From positions 1-11,884 of the forward strand of contig CAMIIY010000026.1 of assembly GCA_946221045.1 (NCBI GenBank): a stretch of 11,884 bases of DNA, in the 5' to 3' direction. Made by a program: the position numbers and the translations under genes. The number at the start of each line of letters is the position of its first letter. Position 1 is the first letter of the stretch. The notes below the pieces were generated by a model, which made no database searches, had not been told where the DNA came from, and saw only the letters and a program-made list of their open reading frames with translations. The stretch comes from an uncultured Oceanospirillaceae bacterium (GTDB taxonomy: Bacteria; Pseudomonadota; Gammaproteobacteria; Pseudomonadales; Balneatricaceae). Of this stretch, positions 1-6,481 are shown one piece after another.

Positions 1-1
1 G

Positions 2-841
2 GGCTCCCTGATTCTTCAGGTCACCAATGGTTGCAGCTGGAACCGGTGCACATTCTGTGAAATGTATACAGCGCCCCAGAAGAAGTTCAGCCTGAAACCT
101 CAGTCAGAAATCGAAGCAGAACTGCAGCGCTGTGCGACAGTATCCGGGCCCGTCCGGCGGGTTTTTCTGGCAGATGGTGATGCTATGGCACTCTCCTTTG
201 ACCGCCTGGAAAAGATTTTGCTGGCAATACAGAAATTCCTGCCGGGTGTGAACCGTATTTCCAGCTACTGCCTGCCGCGCAACCTGAAAAACAAATCAGT
301 TAAGGAGCTCCGGCGTCTGCAGGAGCTGGGGCTTTCGTTACTGTATATCGGAGCTGAAAGTGGCGATGACGAAGTACTGACAAAGGTCTGCAAAGGCGAA
401 ACCTTTGCCTCCACGGCAGACGCATTCAAAAAAGCCCATGCCGCCGGCATGACAACCTCGATGATGATCATTAACGGCCTGGGGGGTGTTGCACATTCAG
501 AGCAACACGCGAAGGCCTCCGCTCAGCTGGCCAACCAGGTACAACCCAATTATCTGGCAACACTGGTGCTGTTTTTCAGTGGCAACCAGCAGCGTCTTGA
601 GTCCGGGTTTGGTCATGCTTTCCAACCATTAAATCAGCAACAGTTGTTTCAGGAAATGGAGTGGTTTTTGGCTGAGCTAGCGCTGGAAAAAACGATTTTC
701 CGCAGTGACCATGCGTCTAACTACCTTGTTTTGAAGGGTGTACTTAACAAAGACAAGGAACGCCTGCTGGCACAGGTGCGCGCAGCCATGGCAGGAGATC
801 AGCGTATCTATCTCCGAGATGAAACCGATCGCAGACTATAG
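2..841 (+). CDS. Radical SAM protein, 5' end cut by window edge
   Basis: The reading frame is open from base 2, so the gene starts before the window; the first in-window ATG (62) is internal. The 279 visible residues begin with a cysteine cluster just upstream of that ATG, encoded at about 32-58: NGCSWNRCTFCEMY, that is C-x4-C-x2-C, the likely ligands of the [4Fe-4S] cluster that binds S-adenosylmethionine. This is one residue longer than the textbook C-x3-C-x2-C; from memory, related COG1032-like proteins with GCSHNKCTFC share the longer spacing. Further along come FLADGDAMAL and YIGAESGDDEVL, typical of radical SAM TIM-barrel strands. No extra cofactor domain is visible at the C-terminus. 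The substrate is unknown. It lies 12 bp upstream of the YjbQ gene and is probably co-transcribed with it. The family call is firm; a specific function cannot be given. Confidence 0.88.
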   Translation, partial: GSLILQVTNGCSWNRCTFCEMYTAPQKKFSLKPQSEIEAELQRCATVSGPVRRVFLADGDAMALSFDRLEKILLAIQKFLPGVNRISSYCLPRNLKNKSVKELRRLQELGLSLLYIGAESGDDEVLTKVCKGETFASTADAFKKAHAAGMTTSMMIINGLGGVAHSEQHAKASAQLANQVQPNYLATLVLFFSGNQQRLESGFGHAFQPLNQQQLFQEMEWFLAELALEKTIFRSDHASNYLVLKGVLNKDKERLLAQVRAAMAGDQRIYLRDETDRRL

Positions 842-853
842 GGGAACTAAGCC

Positions 854-1261
854 TTGGTTGAAACCATATCAGTCAGCACCGGCGCTCAGGGTTTGTACGA
901 GTTTACCGAGCAGCTTCAGGCCCTGGTGCACCATTCGGGTCTGGAGCAGGGCTTATGCACCCTGATGATTCAGCACACCAGCGCCAGCCTGACTATTCAG
1001 GAAAATGCTGACCCCAGCGCACGTATTGATCTGGAGAACTGGCTGAATCGACTGGTGCCGGAAAATGACCCTCTCTACACCCATACATTTGAGGGCGCGG
1101 ACGATATGCCCGCCCATATCAAAGCCGTGCTGACGGCAACCAGTCTTTCAATTCCAATTGTTAACGGCCGATTGGCCTTAGGGACATGGCAGGGCGTCTA
1201 TTGCTGGGAACATCGCCATCATGCACGAAAACGTAGCATTGTGATCCATATAGGTGCCTAA
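854..1261 (+). CDS. yjbQ: YjbQ/UPF0047 family protein, TTG start
   Basis: This 135-residue protein is close to the family's usual length of about 140. Hallmark motifs are clear: QHTSASLTIQENADP near residue 40, then RLVPENDP, GADDMPAHIKA, NGRLALGTWQGVY and CWEHR near the C-terminus. The conserved histidines of these motifs lie in the presumed active site. Members of this family have been reported to show a secondary thiamine-phosphate synthase activity, but the physiological role is unsettled. The start is taken as TTG at 854. No ATG is in a better place, AGGGGA at 840-845 sits about 8 nt upstream, and the N-terminus then aligns with the family. The gene follows the radical SAM gene by 12 bp, suggesting a two-gene transcript. 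No clear terminator follows it. Confidence 0.9.
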   Translation: MVETISVSTGAQGLYEFTEQLQALVHHSGLEQGLCTLMIQHTSASLTIQENADPSARIDLENWLNRLVPENDPLYTHTFEGADDMPAHIKAVLTATSLSIPIVNGRLALGTWQGVYCWEHRHHARKRSIVIHIGA

Positions 1262-1340
1262 AAGTCGCCAAAGTCTGTCAAAAACCGTCTTCCATGTAAA
1301 AAGCTTGCAGCGACTCTGCGCAACCGGTATGAATAAAATA

Positions 1341-1362
1341 TGACCAGGTTGTTATATGGTCA
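1341..1362. promoter_or_regulatory. Inverted repeat upstream of AGCS symporter gene
   Basis: A perfect 6-bp inverted repeat, TGACCA-N10-TGGTCA, lies in the 183-bp spacer before the symporter gene. A weak sigma-70-like pair, TTGCAG (1305-1310) and TATGAA (1328-1333) with 17-bp spacing, sits just upstream, so the repeat would fall at the start of the transcript, where a repressor could block initiation. The rest of the spacer contains a bulged hairpin at 1376-1397 (GGGG-C-TGTA paired with TACACCCC). I see no glycine riboswitch. The operator role is inference from position and symmetry only. Confidence 0.3.
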
Positions 1363-1444
1363 GTGCTTTCTGCATGGGGCTGTATTACCTACACCCCTGT
1401 CAAATCAGTAACCAACGTCCTCACCTCGGGAAGGGAGCGTAACA

Positions 1445-2794
1445 ATGGAACTACTGACGAACTTTATCTCCGCTATCAACGGGATCGTTTGGGGTCCCCT
1501 GATGCTGGTACTTATTCTGGGTGTAGGCCTGTTCCTGCAGATCGGACTTAAACTCATGCCAATCCTCAAACTGGGAATAGGCTTCCGCCTGATGTGGGGT
1601 GGCCGAACACCCCGTTCTTCAGAGGAAAACGCAGGTGAAATTCCACCCTTCCAGGCACTGATGACCGCCATGTCGGCAACGGTTGGCACGGGTAACATAG
1701 CCGGTGTGGCAACGGCTGTTTTTCTGGGTGGACCCGGCGCACTGTTCTGGATGTGGTGCACCGCTCTGGTGGGTATGGCAACAAAATTTGCCGAAGCTGT
1801 GCTGGCCGTCAAATATCGGGAGGTGGACGAAAACGGCAACCATGTAGGTGGCCCGATGTATTACATCAAAAACGGCTTAGGGCCTAAATGGGCATGGCTG
1901 GGCACACTTTTTGCCGTGTTTGGCACCATTGCAGGTTTTGGCATTGGCAACACAGTGCAGTCCAATTCAGTGGCACATGTCCTTGAAACCAACTTTGGCA
2001 TGCCGTTATGGCTTACCGGCCTTATTCTGATGATTCTTACAGCCGCGGTTCTGCTCGGCGGTATTAAACGCATCGGTTTGGTGGCAGGCTCTCTGGTGCC
2101 ATTGATGGCCATCAGCTACCTGCTGGCGGGGCTGGTGGTACTGATTCTCAATGTAAATGCCATTCCTGCGGCACTGGCAATGATCTTCACTGACGCCTTT
2201 ACCGGCACGGCGGCGCAGGGCGGTTTTGCCGGTGCAGCTGTGTGGGCTGCCATACGTTTTGGTGTTGCCCGTGGGGTGTTTTCCAACGAAGCCGGCCTGG
2301 GTTCTGCGCCGATTGCCCATGCTGCATCACAAACCAAAAACCCTGTCCGTCAGGGCCTGATTGCCATGCTCGGCACATTTCTGGATACCTTGGTGATCTG
2401 TACGATCACGGGCCTGGTAATTATTACCTCCGGTTTGTGGACCTCCGGTGAATCCGGTGCAGCACTGACATCAGCAGCCTTTGCCGATGCTTTGCCCGGG
2501 GTAGGGAACTATATAGTCGCCATCGCACTGGCCCTGTTTGCCTTCACTACAATTCTGGGGTGGAGTGTTTACAGTGAGCGCTGTGCAGAATATCTGTTTG
2601 GCGTGCGTAGCATTAAACCGTTCCGGGTGATCTGGATACTGGCAGTACTGCTTGGATCAATTGTGGGACTGGATTTTGTCTGGCTACTGGCGGATACCCT
2701 GAATGCCCTGATGGCGATTCCTAACCTGATTGCGCTTATCTTGCTCAGCCCTGTGGTCTTCAGGCTCACCAAAGAATATTTTGCAACGCATTAG
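1445..2794 (+). CDS. AGCS family sodium:alanine/glycine symporter
   Basis: This is a 449-residue polytopic inner-membrane protein of the alanine-or-glycine:cation symporter family (AlsT/YaaJ/DagA type). It imports alanine and/or glycine with sodium. Family signatures are visible: MSATVGTGNIAGVATA (about residues 75-91), then GGPGALFWMW followed by ALVGMATKFAEAVLAVKY (95-124), and GGPMYYIKNGLG (135-146). About ten hydrophobic segments follow to the C-terminus. Length is normal for the family. The ATG at 1445 is supported by GGGAGCG a few bases upstream (GGGAG about 1433-1438). It is a single-gene transcript by layout: a 183-bp spacer precedes it and a strong hairpin terminator follows at 2813-2836. 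Which amino acid is preferred cannot be read from the sequence. Confidence 0.95.
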   Translation: MELLTNFISAINGIVWGPLMLVLILGVGLFLQIGLKLMPILKLGIGFRLMWGGRTPRSSEENAGEIPPFQALMTAMSATVGTGNIAGVATAVFLGGPGALFWMWCTALVGMATKFAEAVLAVKYREVDENGNHVGGPMYYIKNGLGPKWAWLGTLFAVFGTIAGFGIGNTVQSNSVAHVLETNFGMPLWLTGLILMILTAAVLLGGIKRIGLVAGSLVPLMAISYLLAGLVVLILNVNAIPAALAMIFTDAFTGTAAQGGFAGAAVWAAIRFGVARGVFSNEAGLGSAPIAHAASQTKNPVRQGLIAMLGTFLDTLVICTITGLVIITSGLWTSGESGAALTSAAFADALPGVGNYIVAIALALFAFTTILGWSVYSERCAEYLFGVRSIKPFRVIWILAVLLGSIVGLDFVWLLADTLNALMAIPNLIALILLSPVVFRLTKEYFATH

Positions 2795-2812
2795 TCAGAT
2801 GCGAGCAATAGA

Positions 2813-2836
2813 AAAGGGCCGCTGATGCGGCCCTTT
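2813..2836. terminator. Bidirectional intrinsic terminator
   Basis: A perfect 10-bp stem, AAAGGGCCGC paired with GCGGCCCTTT around a TGAT loop, lies between two convergent genes: the symporter ends at 2794 and the glycine-zipper gene ends at 2854. The T-tract is short on the plus strand (TTTG) and TTTTC on the minus strand. Position and symmetry suggest it serves both genes. Confidence 0.85.
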
Positions 2837-2853
2837 GCAGTGAAGCTGAAATA

Positions 2854-3414
2854 TTATTTTGCAGTGCCTGACTGTAACTGTGACAAATCAAGCTTGCCAT
2901 CTTTTACCGGCAACTGATTGCCATCAGGCTTTTTGTCCATACGGACAACAGCCACCTGATCAGCGATTTTATACTCAACATCGTAACCGATAACGCGCTG
3001 TTTTTTCTCATTCACAGTAGAGCAGTGCGTTTCGATTTCGGTGTAAGTGTCTTTGTTCTGCATATCTTCCTGTACTTTTTTACCGGCATAACCACCGGCA
3101 ACAGCACCAACAACAGTGGCTATTTTTTTACCGCTACCACCGCCCACCTGATTACCTAGCAGACCACCGGCTACAGCGCCCAATGCGGTTCCTGCAAGCT
3201 GATTTTCATCTTTCTTGGGTACGACCTTGGTAACTTCGCGCTGTTCACAGACTTCACGAGGCACTGTGTAATTTTCATTGACGGCGTTCACGCTCATCAC
3301 TTCGGCAAATTGAGGGGCGTCATCGGCAACATAAGCACGATAACCTGCAATAGTTCCAACAGCGGTCGCTGCTGCCGCACCGAGTACCACGCCCAACACC
3401 ATGGACTTGTTCAT
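2854..3414 (-). CDS. Glycine-zipper 2TM domain envelope protein
   Basis: This 186-residue protein belongs to the glycine-zipper 2TM family (related to the rickettsial 17-kDa surface antigen and UmoD-like proteins). An N-terminal hydrophobic segment (residues 5-25, alanine/glycine/valine-rich) looks like a membrane anchor or uncleaved signal; there is no lipobox cysteine. The glycine zipper spans about 72-112: two hairpin halves, LAGTALGAVAGGLLGNQVGG and IATVVGAVAGGYAGKKV. The C-terminal part (GYDVEYKI, VRMDKKP, LPVKDGKL) matches the conserved tail of such proteins. C56 and C131 flank the zipper and could form a disulfide outside the cytoplasm (inference). The ATG at 3414 has AGGAGAG about 8 nt upstream. 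It is the last gene of the minus block but is separated from cheW by a hairpin and has its own candidate promoter. It is probably a cell-envelope component; no biochemical function is known to me. Confidence 0.85.
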   Translation of the reverse strand: MNKSMVLGVVLGAAAATAVGTIAGYRAYVADDAPQFAEVMSVNAVNENYTVPREVCEQREVTKVVPKKDENQLAGTALGAVAGGLLGNQVGGGSGKKIATVVGAVAGGYAGKKVQEDMQNKDTYTEIETHCSTVNEKKQRVIGYDVEYKIADQVAVVRMDKKPDGNQLPVKDGKLDLSQLQSGTAK

Positions 3415-3507
3415 TGATCACTCTCCTGTAGATCCTGCTTAGGGAGCCCGAACGATTGAATATCTGTATCCGAGCAAAATAATCGGGTATTCCGATCTCA
3501 TAGCCAC

Positions 3508-3536
3508 ACTATAGCAACAGAAAACTGGACTGAAAA
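3508..3536 (-). promoter_or_regulatory. Candidate sigma-70 promoter for glycine-zipper gene
   Basis: Read on the minus strand, TTTTCA (3531-3536) and TATAGT (3508-3513) are separated by 17 bp, matching the sigma-70 consensus at 4/6 and 5/6. It lies just downstream of the cheW terminator hairpin and gives a leader of about 85 nt. Transcription has not been shown. Confidence 0.4.
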
Positions 3537-3567
3537 TGAATGAAATGCAGAGAATTGAAACAAGATA

Positions 3568-3595
3568 AGGGCAGTTAAAAAAGGTTAACTGCCCT
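3568..3595 (-). terminator. Hairpin terminator after cheW-like gene
   Basis: A perfect 11-bp stem, AGGGCAGTTAA paired with TTAACTGCCCT around a 6-nt loop, starts about 10 nt past the stop codon of the CheW gene. On the minus strand it is followed by TATCTTG, so the T-tract is poor, but stem quality and position make a terminator the best reading. Confidence 0.7.
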
Positions 3596-3604
3596 GTATG
3601 TCAA

Positions 3605-4171
3605 TCAGAAAAGGTCATCCGCAGAGGCGTCTGCTGGGGTAATGCTCTGTAGCATTTTGGGCAGGTCAAGCAGAATAGTCAGGTTACCATGGTGGTAGCA
3701 AACACCCTGCACAAAACGCTTGGTTGACTCATCGCCCGCCACACTGGGTGCTCGATCCACTGATTTTTGTGGAATATTGATCACTTCATCCACATTATCA
3801 ACAACCAGCCCGACCACTTCATTTTCGTTGTACTCAACAACAATAATGCGGGTGTCATCATCAGCTTCCTGCGGCATCAATCCGAACAAGCGGCGGGTGT
3901 CTATAACAGTGACCACATTACCCCGCAGATTGATGATACCCAGAATATAACCGTCAGCACCGGGAACCGGAGTGATTTCGCTGTAACGCAGTACCTCTTT
4001 GACCTGGATAACATCCACACCATAGAGTTCATTGTCCACCTTGAACGTGGCCCACTGATGGTAGACTACATCTTCCTGTTTGCCGGTTTTTTTACGCTCA
4101 CGTTGATCATTAAACATGGCCTGTTCGGCCTGTAGTGCACGAAGATGTTCAGCTGCTTCTTGCATTGCCAT
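3605..4171 (-). CDS. CheW-like chemotaxis coupling protein
   Basis: This 188-residue protein has a CheW domain at about 37-177. Hallmarks include YGVDVIQVKEVLRYSEITPVPGA split around residues 50-72, then GIINLRGNVVTVIDTRRLFGL (78-98, including the NLRG turn) and GLVVDNVDEV (121-130). CheW proteins link chemoreceptors to the CheA kinase at the cytoplasmic face of the membrane. This one carries an extra charged, helical N-terminus of about 36 residues, rich in Ala/Glu/Gln/Lys, and an acidic tail ending DDLF. No receptor, cheA or other che gene is visible, so it is either a second adaptor acting in trans or part of a non-chemotactic signalling complex. The ATG at 4171 has AGG about 9 nt upstream; a second ATG two codons later (4165) is a possible alternative. 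It follows tusE by 56 bp. Confidence 0.92.
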   Translation of the reverse strand: MAMQEAAEHLRALQAEQAMFNDQRERKKTGKQEDVVYHQWATFKVDNELYGVDVIQVKEVLRYSEITPVPGADGYILGIINLRGNVVTVIDTRRLFGLMPQEADDDTRIIVVEYNENEVVGLVVDNVDEVINIPQKSVDRAPSVAGDESTKRFVQGVCYHHGNLTILLDLPKMLQSITPADASADDLF

Positions 4172-4226
4172 AGCGTGATACCTGATCTGCGGTTATACCG
4201 GTTAATGATAGAAGTTATACATGGCC

Positions 4227-4254
4227 ACTATATACAGTTTGCCGGTTTGGGCAA
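4227..4254 (-). promoter_or_regulatory. Possible promoter for cheW-like gene
   Basis: On the minus strand TTGCCC (4249-4254) and TATAGT (4227-4232) are 16 bp apart, overlapping the last codons of tusE. The match is modest (4/6 and 5/6). It would let the cheW-like gene be expressed apart from the tus operon. Low confidence. Confidence 0.25.
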
Positions 4255-4545
4255 GCCGGCAATCCGCGCCAGTCTTTTTGCCGGGCTACCGGGAAAAAGC
4301 TGCATTAAATAGATGCTTTTAGCCTTATCGGCACCCAGTTTGATTCCTACAGCCTTAATCAGCGGGCGCATGGCAGGGCTATGCTCATAGGTGTAATAGA
4401 AGTCACGGATAACCTCAATCAGTTCCCAGTGGGCATCTGTGAGTACCAGTCCTTCCTCTTTTGCCAAGAACTCAGCAACCTGTTCATCCCAATCCGACAG
4501 GTTGTACAGATAGCCTTCCTGATCCAGCTTCAGATCCAGACTCAT
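4228..4545 (-). CDS. tusE: Sulfur carrier protein TusE (DsrC family)
   Basis: TusE accepts persulfide sulfur from TusBCD and passes it to MnmA for 2-thiolation of U34 in tRNAs for Lys, Glu and Gln. The protein is about 105 residues, as expected. Conserved features are SDWDEQVAEFLA, HWELIEVIRDFYY, MRPLIKA, YLMQLFPGSPAKRLARIAG and the C-terminal LPKPANCI with the persulfide-carrying cysteine second to last. The position 11 residues before it, which is a second cysteine in dissimilatory DsrC, is alanine here, so this is a TusE-type protein and not a sulfite-reductase partner. The ATG at 4545 overlaps the tusB stop as ATGA, implying translational coupling. A TTG two codons earlier (4551) is possible, because an AAAGG lies at better spacing for it. 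It is the last gene of tusDCBE. Confidence 0.93.
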   Translation of the reverse strand: MSLDLKLDQEGYLYNLSDWDEQVAEFLAKEEGLVLTDAHWELIEVIRDFYYTYEHSPAMRPLIKAVGIKLGADKAKSIYLMQLFPGSPAKRLARIAGLPKPANCI

Positions 4546-4835
4546 GACCAACTGATAACCTTTTCATGTGCGCAGCAAAGGGCGACAAAACCTGCATCAT
4601 CCACCTGTTTGACGGTGTTGCTGAGCAGGGCCGTAATACCACGTGCTTCAACATCCGGTTGCAAGGCAAAGAGTGTTTCGGCAGGCAGCTCTCTGAAACG
4701 ACTGCTGTATGCCGGTAAAGCCGCATAAACCCCATCCTCAAGCAACAGAATGACATCACCCTCGGCCAGGGACAGACAACAATGCTGGTACGCGGCAAGC
4801 GCATCAGGCTGAGCATTGATAAGATGTAATGCCAT
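4542..4835 (-). CDS. tusB: Sulfur relay protein TusB (DsrH family)
   Basis: A 97-residue subunit of the TusBCD complex, a cytoplasmic hexamer that moves sulfur from TusA toward TusE for tRNA 2-thiouridine formation. Its motifs fit the DsrH/TusB family: an N-terminal LHLINAQP strand, GDVILLLEDGVYAAL at about 26-40, and a short C-terminus ending in SWS. C20 sits where the conserved cysteine of DsrH proteins is expected. The start lies 2 bp after the tusC stop and the stop overlaps the tusE start, so the order and spacing are those of an operon with coupled translation. This is the most divergent subunit by sequence, but length, motif and context agree. Confidence 0.9.
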   Translation of the reverse strand: MALHLINAQPDALAAYQHCCLSLAEGDVILLLEDGVYAALPAYSSRFRELPAETLFALQPDVEARGITALLSNTVKQVDDAGFVALCCAHEKVISWS

Positions 4836-4837
4836 AA

Positions 4838-5203
4838 TCAGAAGCTCAGAACCGTTGTATGTTGTTGGAATAGGGCAGGGAGTTGTGTTGCCTTAATCAC
4901 CTTAACTTCTGCAAAAAGCTGATCGCAATTCAGGCCTCGCTCGGCAAGCTCTTCGGCACAGACATAGAGCTGATTGATATCATACATAGGCAAGGCAGAC
5001 AGCAACGACTGCAGGGATTTTTGCTCAATACCGGCCGGCGTTTGTGACTCGAGCAGCTGATACAGGCCATCGCCCAGAAACAGCAGGCTGACGGGGAGAT
5101 CAAATATGCCGCAGGTAAGCGCAACATCCAGTGCATCACGGCCCATATTGCTACCATAAGGCGGGTGACGATTAACCAGTAAGACCGATTTTTGCTCAGC
5201 CAT
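4838..5203 (-). CDS. tusC: Sulfur relay protein TusC (DsrF family)
   Basis: A 121-residue DsrE/F-fold subunit of the TusBCD sulfur-relay complex. The N-terminal signature NRHPPYGSNMGRDALDVAL (about 11-29) is diagnostic for TusC/DsrF, followed by FLGDGLYQLL and LPMYDINQLYVC. TusC is structural in the hexamer and helps position TusD. The ATG at 5203 overlaps the end of tusD by 8 bp, and the stop is 2 bp from the tusB start. Length is normal. Confidence 0.93.
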   Translation of the reverse strand: MAEQKSVLLVNRHPPYGSNMGRDALDVALTCGIFDLPVSLLFLGDGLYQLLESQTPAGIEQKSLQSLLSALPMYDINQLYVCAEELAERGLNCDQLFAEVKVIKATQLPALFQQHTTVLSF

Positions 5204-5597
5204 GGGAGCCCCCGAAACGAATTACTCGGTCAGAGCAGGCGATGGCATCTGCCAGTTGCCCCAGGCCGGAGAGTTCAAAACCCGCCGCCAGATTATGGCC
5301 CTGTTTTTCATAACGCCCGGCTTCATGCGCATTAAGCACACCCCGACGAACGGCTGCAGCAATGCAGACCACCAGATCAAGCGCATGTGCCTGCTGAAGG
5401 CGTTGCCACTCCTGCAATAACGGTGTTTCGTCTACGGCCGGCGCAGTATAGCTATTGGCTGTCAGCACGGCATCGCCGTAAAAAAACACCCGATACACTT
5501 CATGGCCTTGCGCCAGCAGCGCTTTACAGAACCGTAATGCGGTTGCTGCTGACTGATGGCTGAAGGGAGTAGACTGGATAACGAGGGTAAAGCGCAT
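5196..5597 (-). CDS. tusD: Sulfurtransferase subunit TusD (DsrE family)
   Basis: A 133-residue DsrE-fold subunit of TusBCD. It carries the active-site cysteine that takes persulfide sulfur from TusA. This residue is C78 within LVVCIAAAVRRGV, the same number as the catalytic Cys78 of E. coli TusD. Other family marks are RFTLVIQSTPFSHQSAATALRF split over residues 2-23, VFFYGDAV, and the C-terminal SDRVIRFGG. It is the first gene of tusDCBE. The ATG at 5597 has no good Shine-Dalgarno sequence within 12 nt, which is odd for a lead gene, and a strong hairpin terminator ends only about 25 nt upstream. Expression therefore probably depends on read-through from yccA or on a promoter inside the yccA 3' end. 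Confidence 0.95.
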   Translation of the reverse strand: MRFTLVIQSTPFSHQSAATALRFCKALLAQGHEVYRVFFYGDAVLTANSYTAPAVDETPLLQEWQRLQQAHALDLVVCIAAAVRRGVLNAHEAGRYEKQGHNLAAGFELSGLGQLADAIACSDRVIRFGGSHG

Positions 5598-5622
5598 TGC
5601 GAGGCAACATCCCGGAAACTAA

Positions 5623-5657
5623 AAAGCCCTGCAATCTTAGCAAGAATGCAGGGCTTT
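5623..5657 (-). terminator. Intrinsic terminator between yccA and tusD
   Basis: An 11-bp stem, AAAGCCCTGCA paired with TGCAGGGCTTT, encloses a 13-nt loop that itself can form TCTT/AAGA. On the minus strand the stem is followed by TTTTT (ending in TTTTTAG), a canonical Rho-independent signal. It lies 17 nt after the yccA stop and about 25 nt before the tusD start. Confidence 0.85.
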
Positions 5658-5674
5658 GACAGTAACCGCAGAGC

Positions 5675-6355
5675 TTAGTCGTCGCTGAATGCGCCAATCA
5701 GGCTCATCAGGTGAATGAACAGGTTGTAGATGTTCAGATATAGGCTGACAGTAGCCATCACATAGTTGGTGTAGGTACCGTTCACGATATTGCTGGTGTC
5801 ATACAGAATGAAACCTGCCATCAGCATGACAATCAAAGCCGAAAACGCCAGATGCAGCGCACCAAGCTCAACACCAAACAGCGGCAGTACAAACAGCGCA
5901 ACCATGGCCACCAGAGCGACCATCATGCCTGCCATCAGGAAACCACCCATAAAACTGAAGTCTTTACGGCTGGTCAGTACATACGCCGAAAGGCCGAGGA
6001 AGGTTGCCGCTGTCATGCCCATGGCGGTCATGACAATCTGGCCACCATTTGCCATTGCCAGATAGTGATTCAGCAACGGTCCAATACCAAACCCCATTAA
6101 TCCGGTGAAAACAAACACCAGAGGAAGTGCCGCTGCACTGTTCTGCTTTTTGTTTAATACAAACAGCATCACAAAGCTGAGGATAATACTGCCCAGATAC
6201 ACCATCATTGGCATCTGCAGCAGCATAGAGATACCGGCAGTAAAGGCACTGAATACCAGTGTCATCGCCAGCAGCATATAGGTATTGCGAATCACTTTAT
6301 TGGTCTGCAGCACCGATCCGGCTTGCTGCATCTCGTAAGTGTTTACGTTACGCAT
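5675..6355 (-). CDS. yccA: Bax inhibitor-1/YccA family membrane protein
   Basis: A 226-residue integral membrane protein with about seven hydrophobic segments and a short charged N-terminus, as in YccA. Characteristic stretches are NKVIRNTYMLLAMTLVFSA near residue 19, the methionine/alanine-rich central helices, FILYDTSNIV near the sixth segment, and the C-terminal VSLYLNIYNLFIHLMSLIGAF. In E. coli YccA binds and modulates the membrane protease FtsH; BI-1 relatives elsewhere are pH-sensitive calcium-leak proteins, a role not shown for this protein. The ATG at 6355 has AGAGGA 5-6 nt upstream. The gene sits directly before tusDCBE, a conserved association, and is divergent from truC. Confidence 0.93.
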   Translation of the reverse strand: MRNVNTYEMQQAGSVLQTNKVIRNTYMLLAMTLVFSAFTAGISMLLQMPMMVYLGSIILSFVMLFVLNKKQNSAAALPLVFVFTGLMGFGIGPLLNHYLAMANGGQIVMTAMGMTAATFLGLSAYVLTSRKDFSFMGGFLMAGMMVALVAMVALFVLPLFGVELGALHLAFSALIVMLMAGFILYDTSNIVNGTYTNYVMATVSLYLNIYNLFIHLMSLIGAFSDD

Positions 6356-6389
6356 GGTAATCCTCTGTAATGTTTTATGACTCTGCGGA

Positions 6390-6419
6390 TATATATAAGC
6401 ATTTTAGTCAACTTTTCAA
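6390..6419 (-). promoter_or_regulatory. Candidate promoter for yccA
   Basis: On the minus strand TTGAAA (6414-6419) is followed after 16 or 18 bp by TATATA (6392-6397 or 6390-6395) within a TA-repeat run. It lies about 40 bp before the yccA start in the divergent yccA/truC spacer. Confidence 0.45.
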
Positions 6420-6481
6420 GACCCTTTGCCTCGATTCTTAGCCGACATACAATACGACTGGCTTAAATACCGGGAGTTCAG

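Noticed and set aside
1262..1444. Glycine riboswitch upstream of the AGCS symporter
   Set aside because: Such riboswitches commonly precede this gene family, but the expected conserved purine-rich and CUCUCAGG-like blocks are absent.
1405..1839. 144-residue open frame on the minus strand inside the symporter gene
   Set aside because: It is antisense to a clear membrane-protein gene, has low-complexity composition, no ribosome-binding site and no recognisable domain.
3767..4135. 122-residue open frame on the plus strand opposite the CheW gene
   Set aside because: It is a shadow of a well-supported CheW coding region, without a recognisable domain.
4484..4816. 110-residue minus-strand frame overlapping tusB and tusE
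   Set aside because: It is in another frame across two well-supported, coupled tus genes; arginine/serine/proline-rich shadow composition.
4228..5597. Dissimilatory sulfur-oxidation dsrEFHC cluster
   Set aside because: The DsrC-like protein lacks the second conserved cysteine (alanine at that place), and no dsrAB or other dsr genes are present; the tRNA-thiolation tusDCBE operon fits better.
6390..6397. TA-repeat as a phase-variable tract near yccA
   Set aside because: The run (about four TA units) is too short for slippage and is better explained as an AT-rich -10 region.
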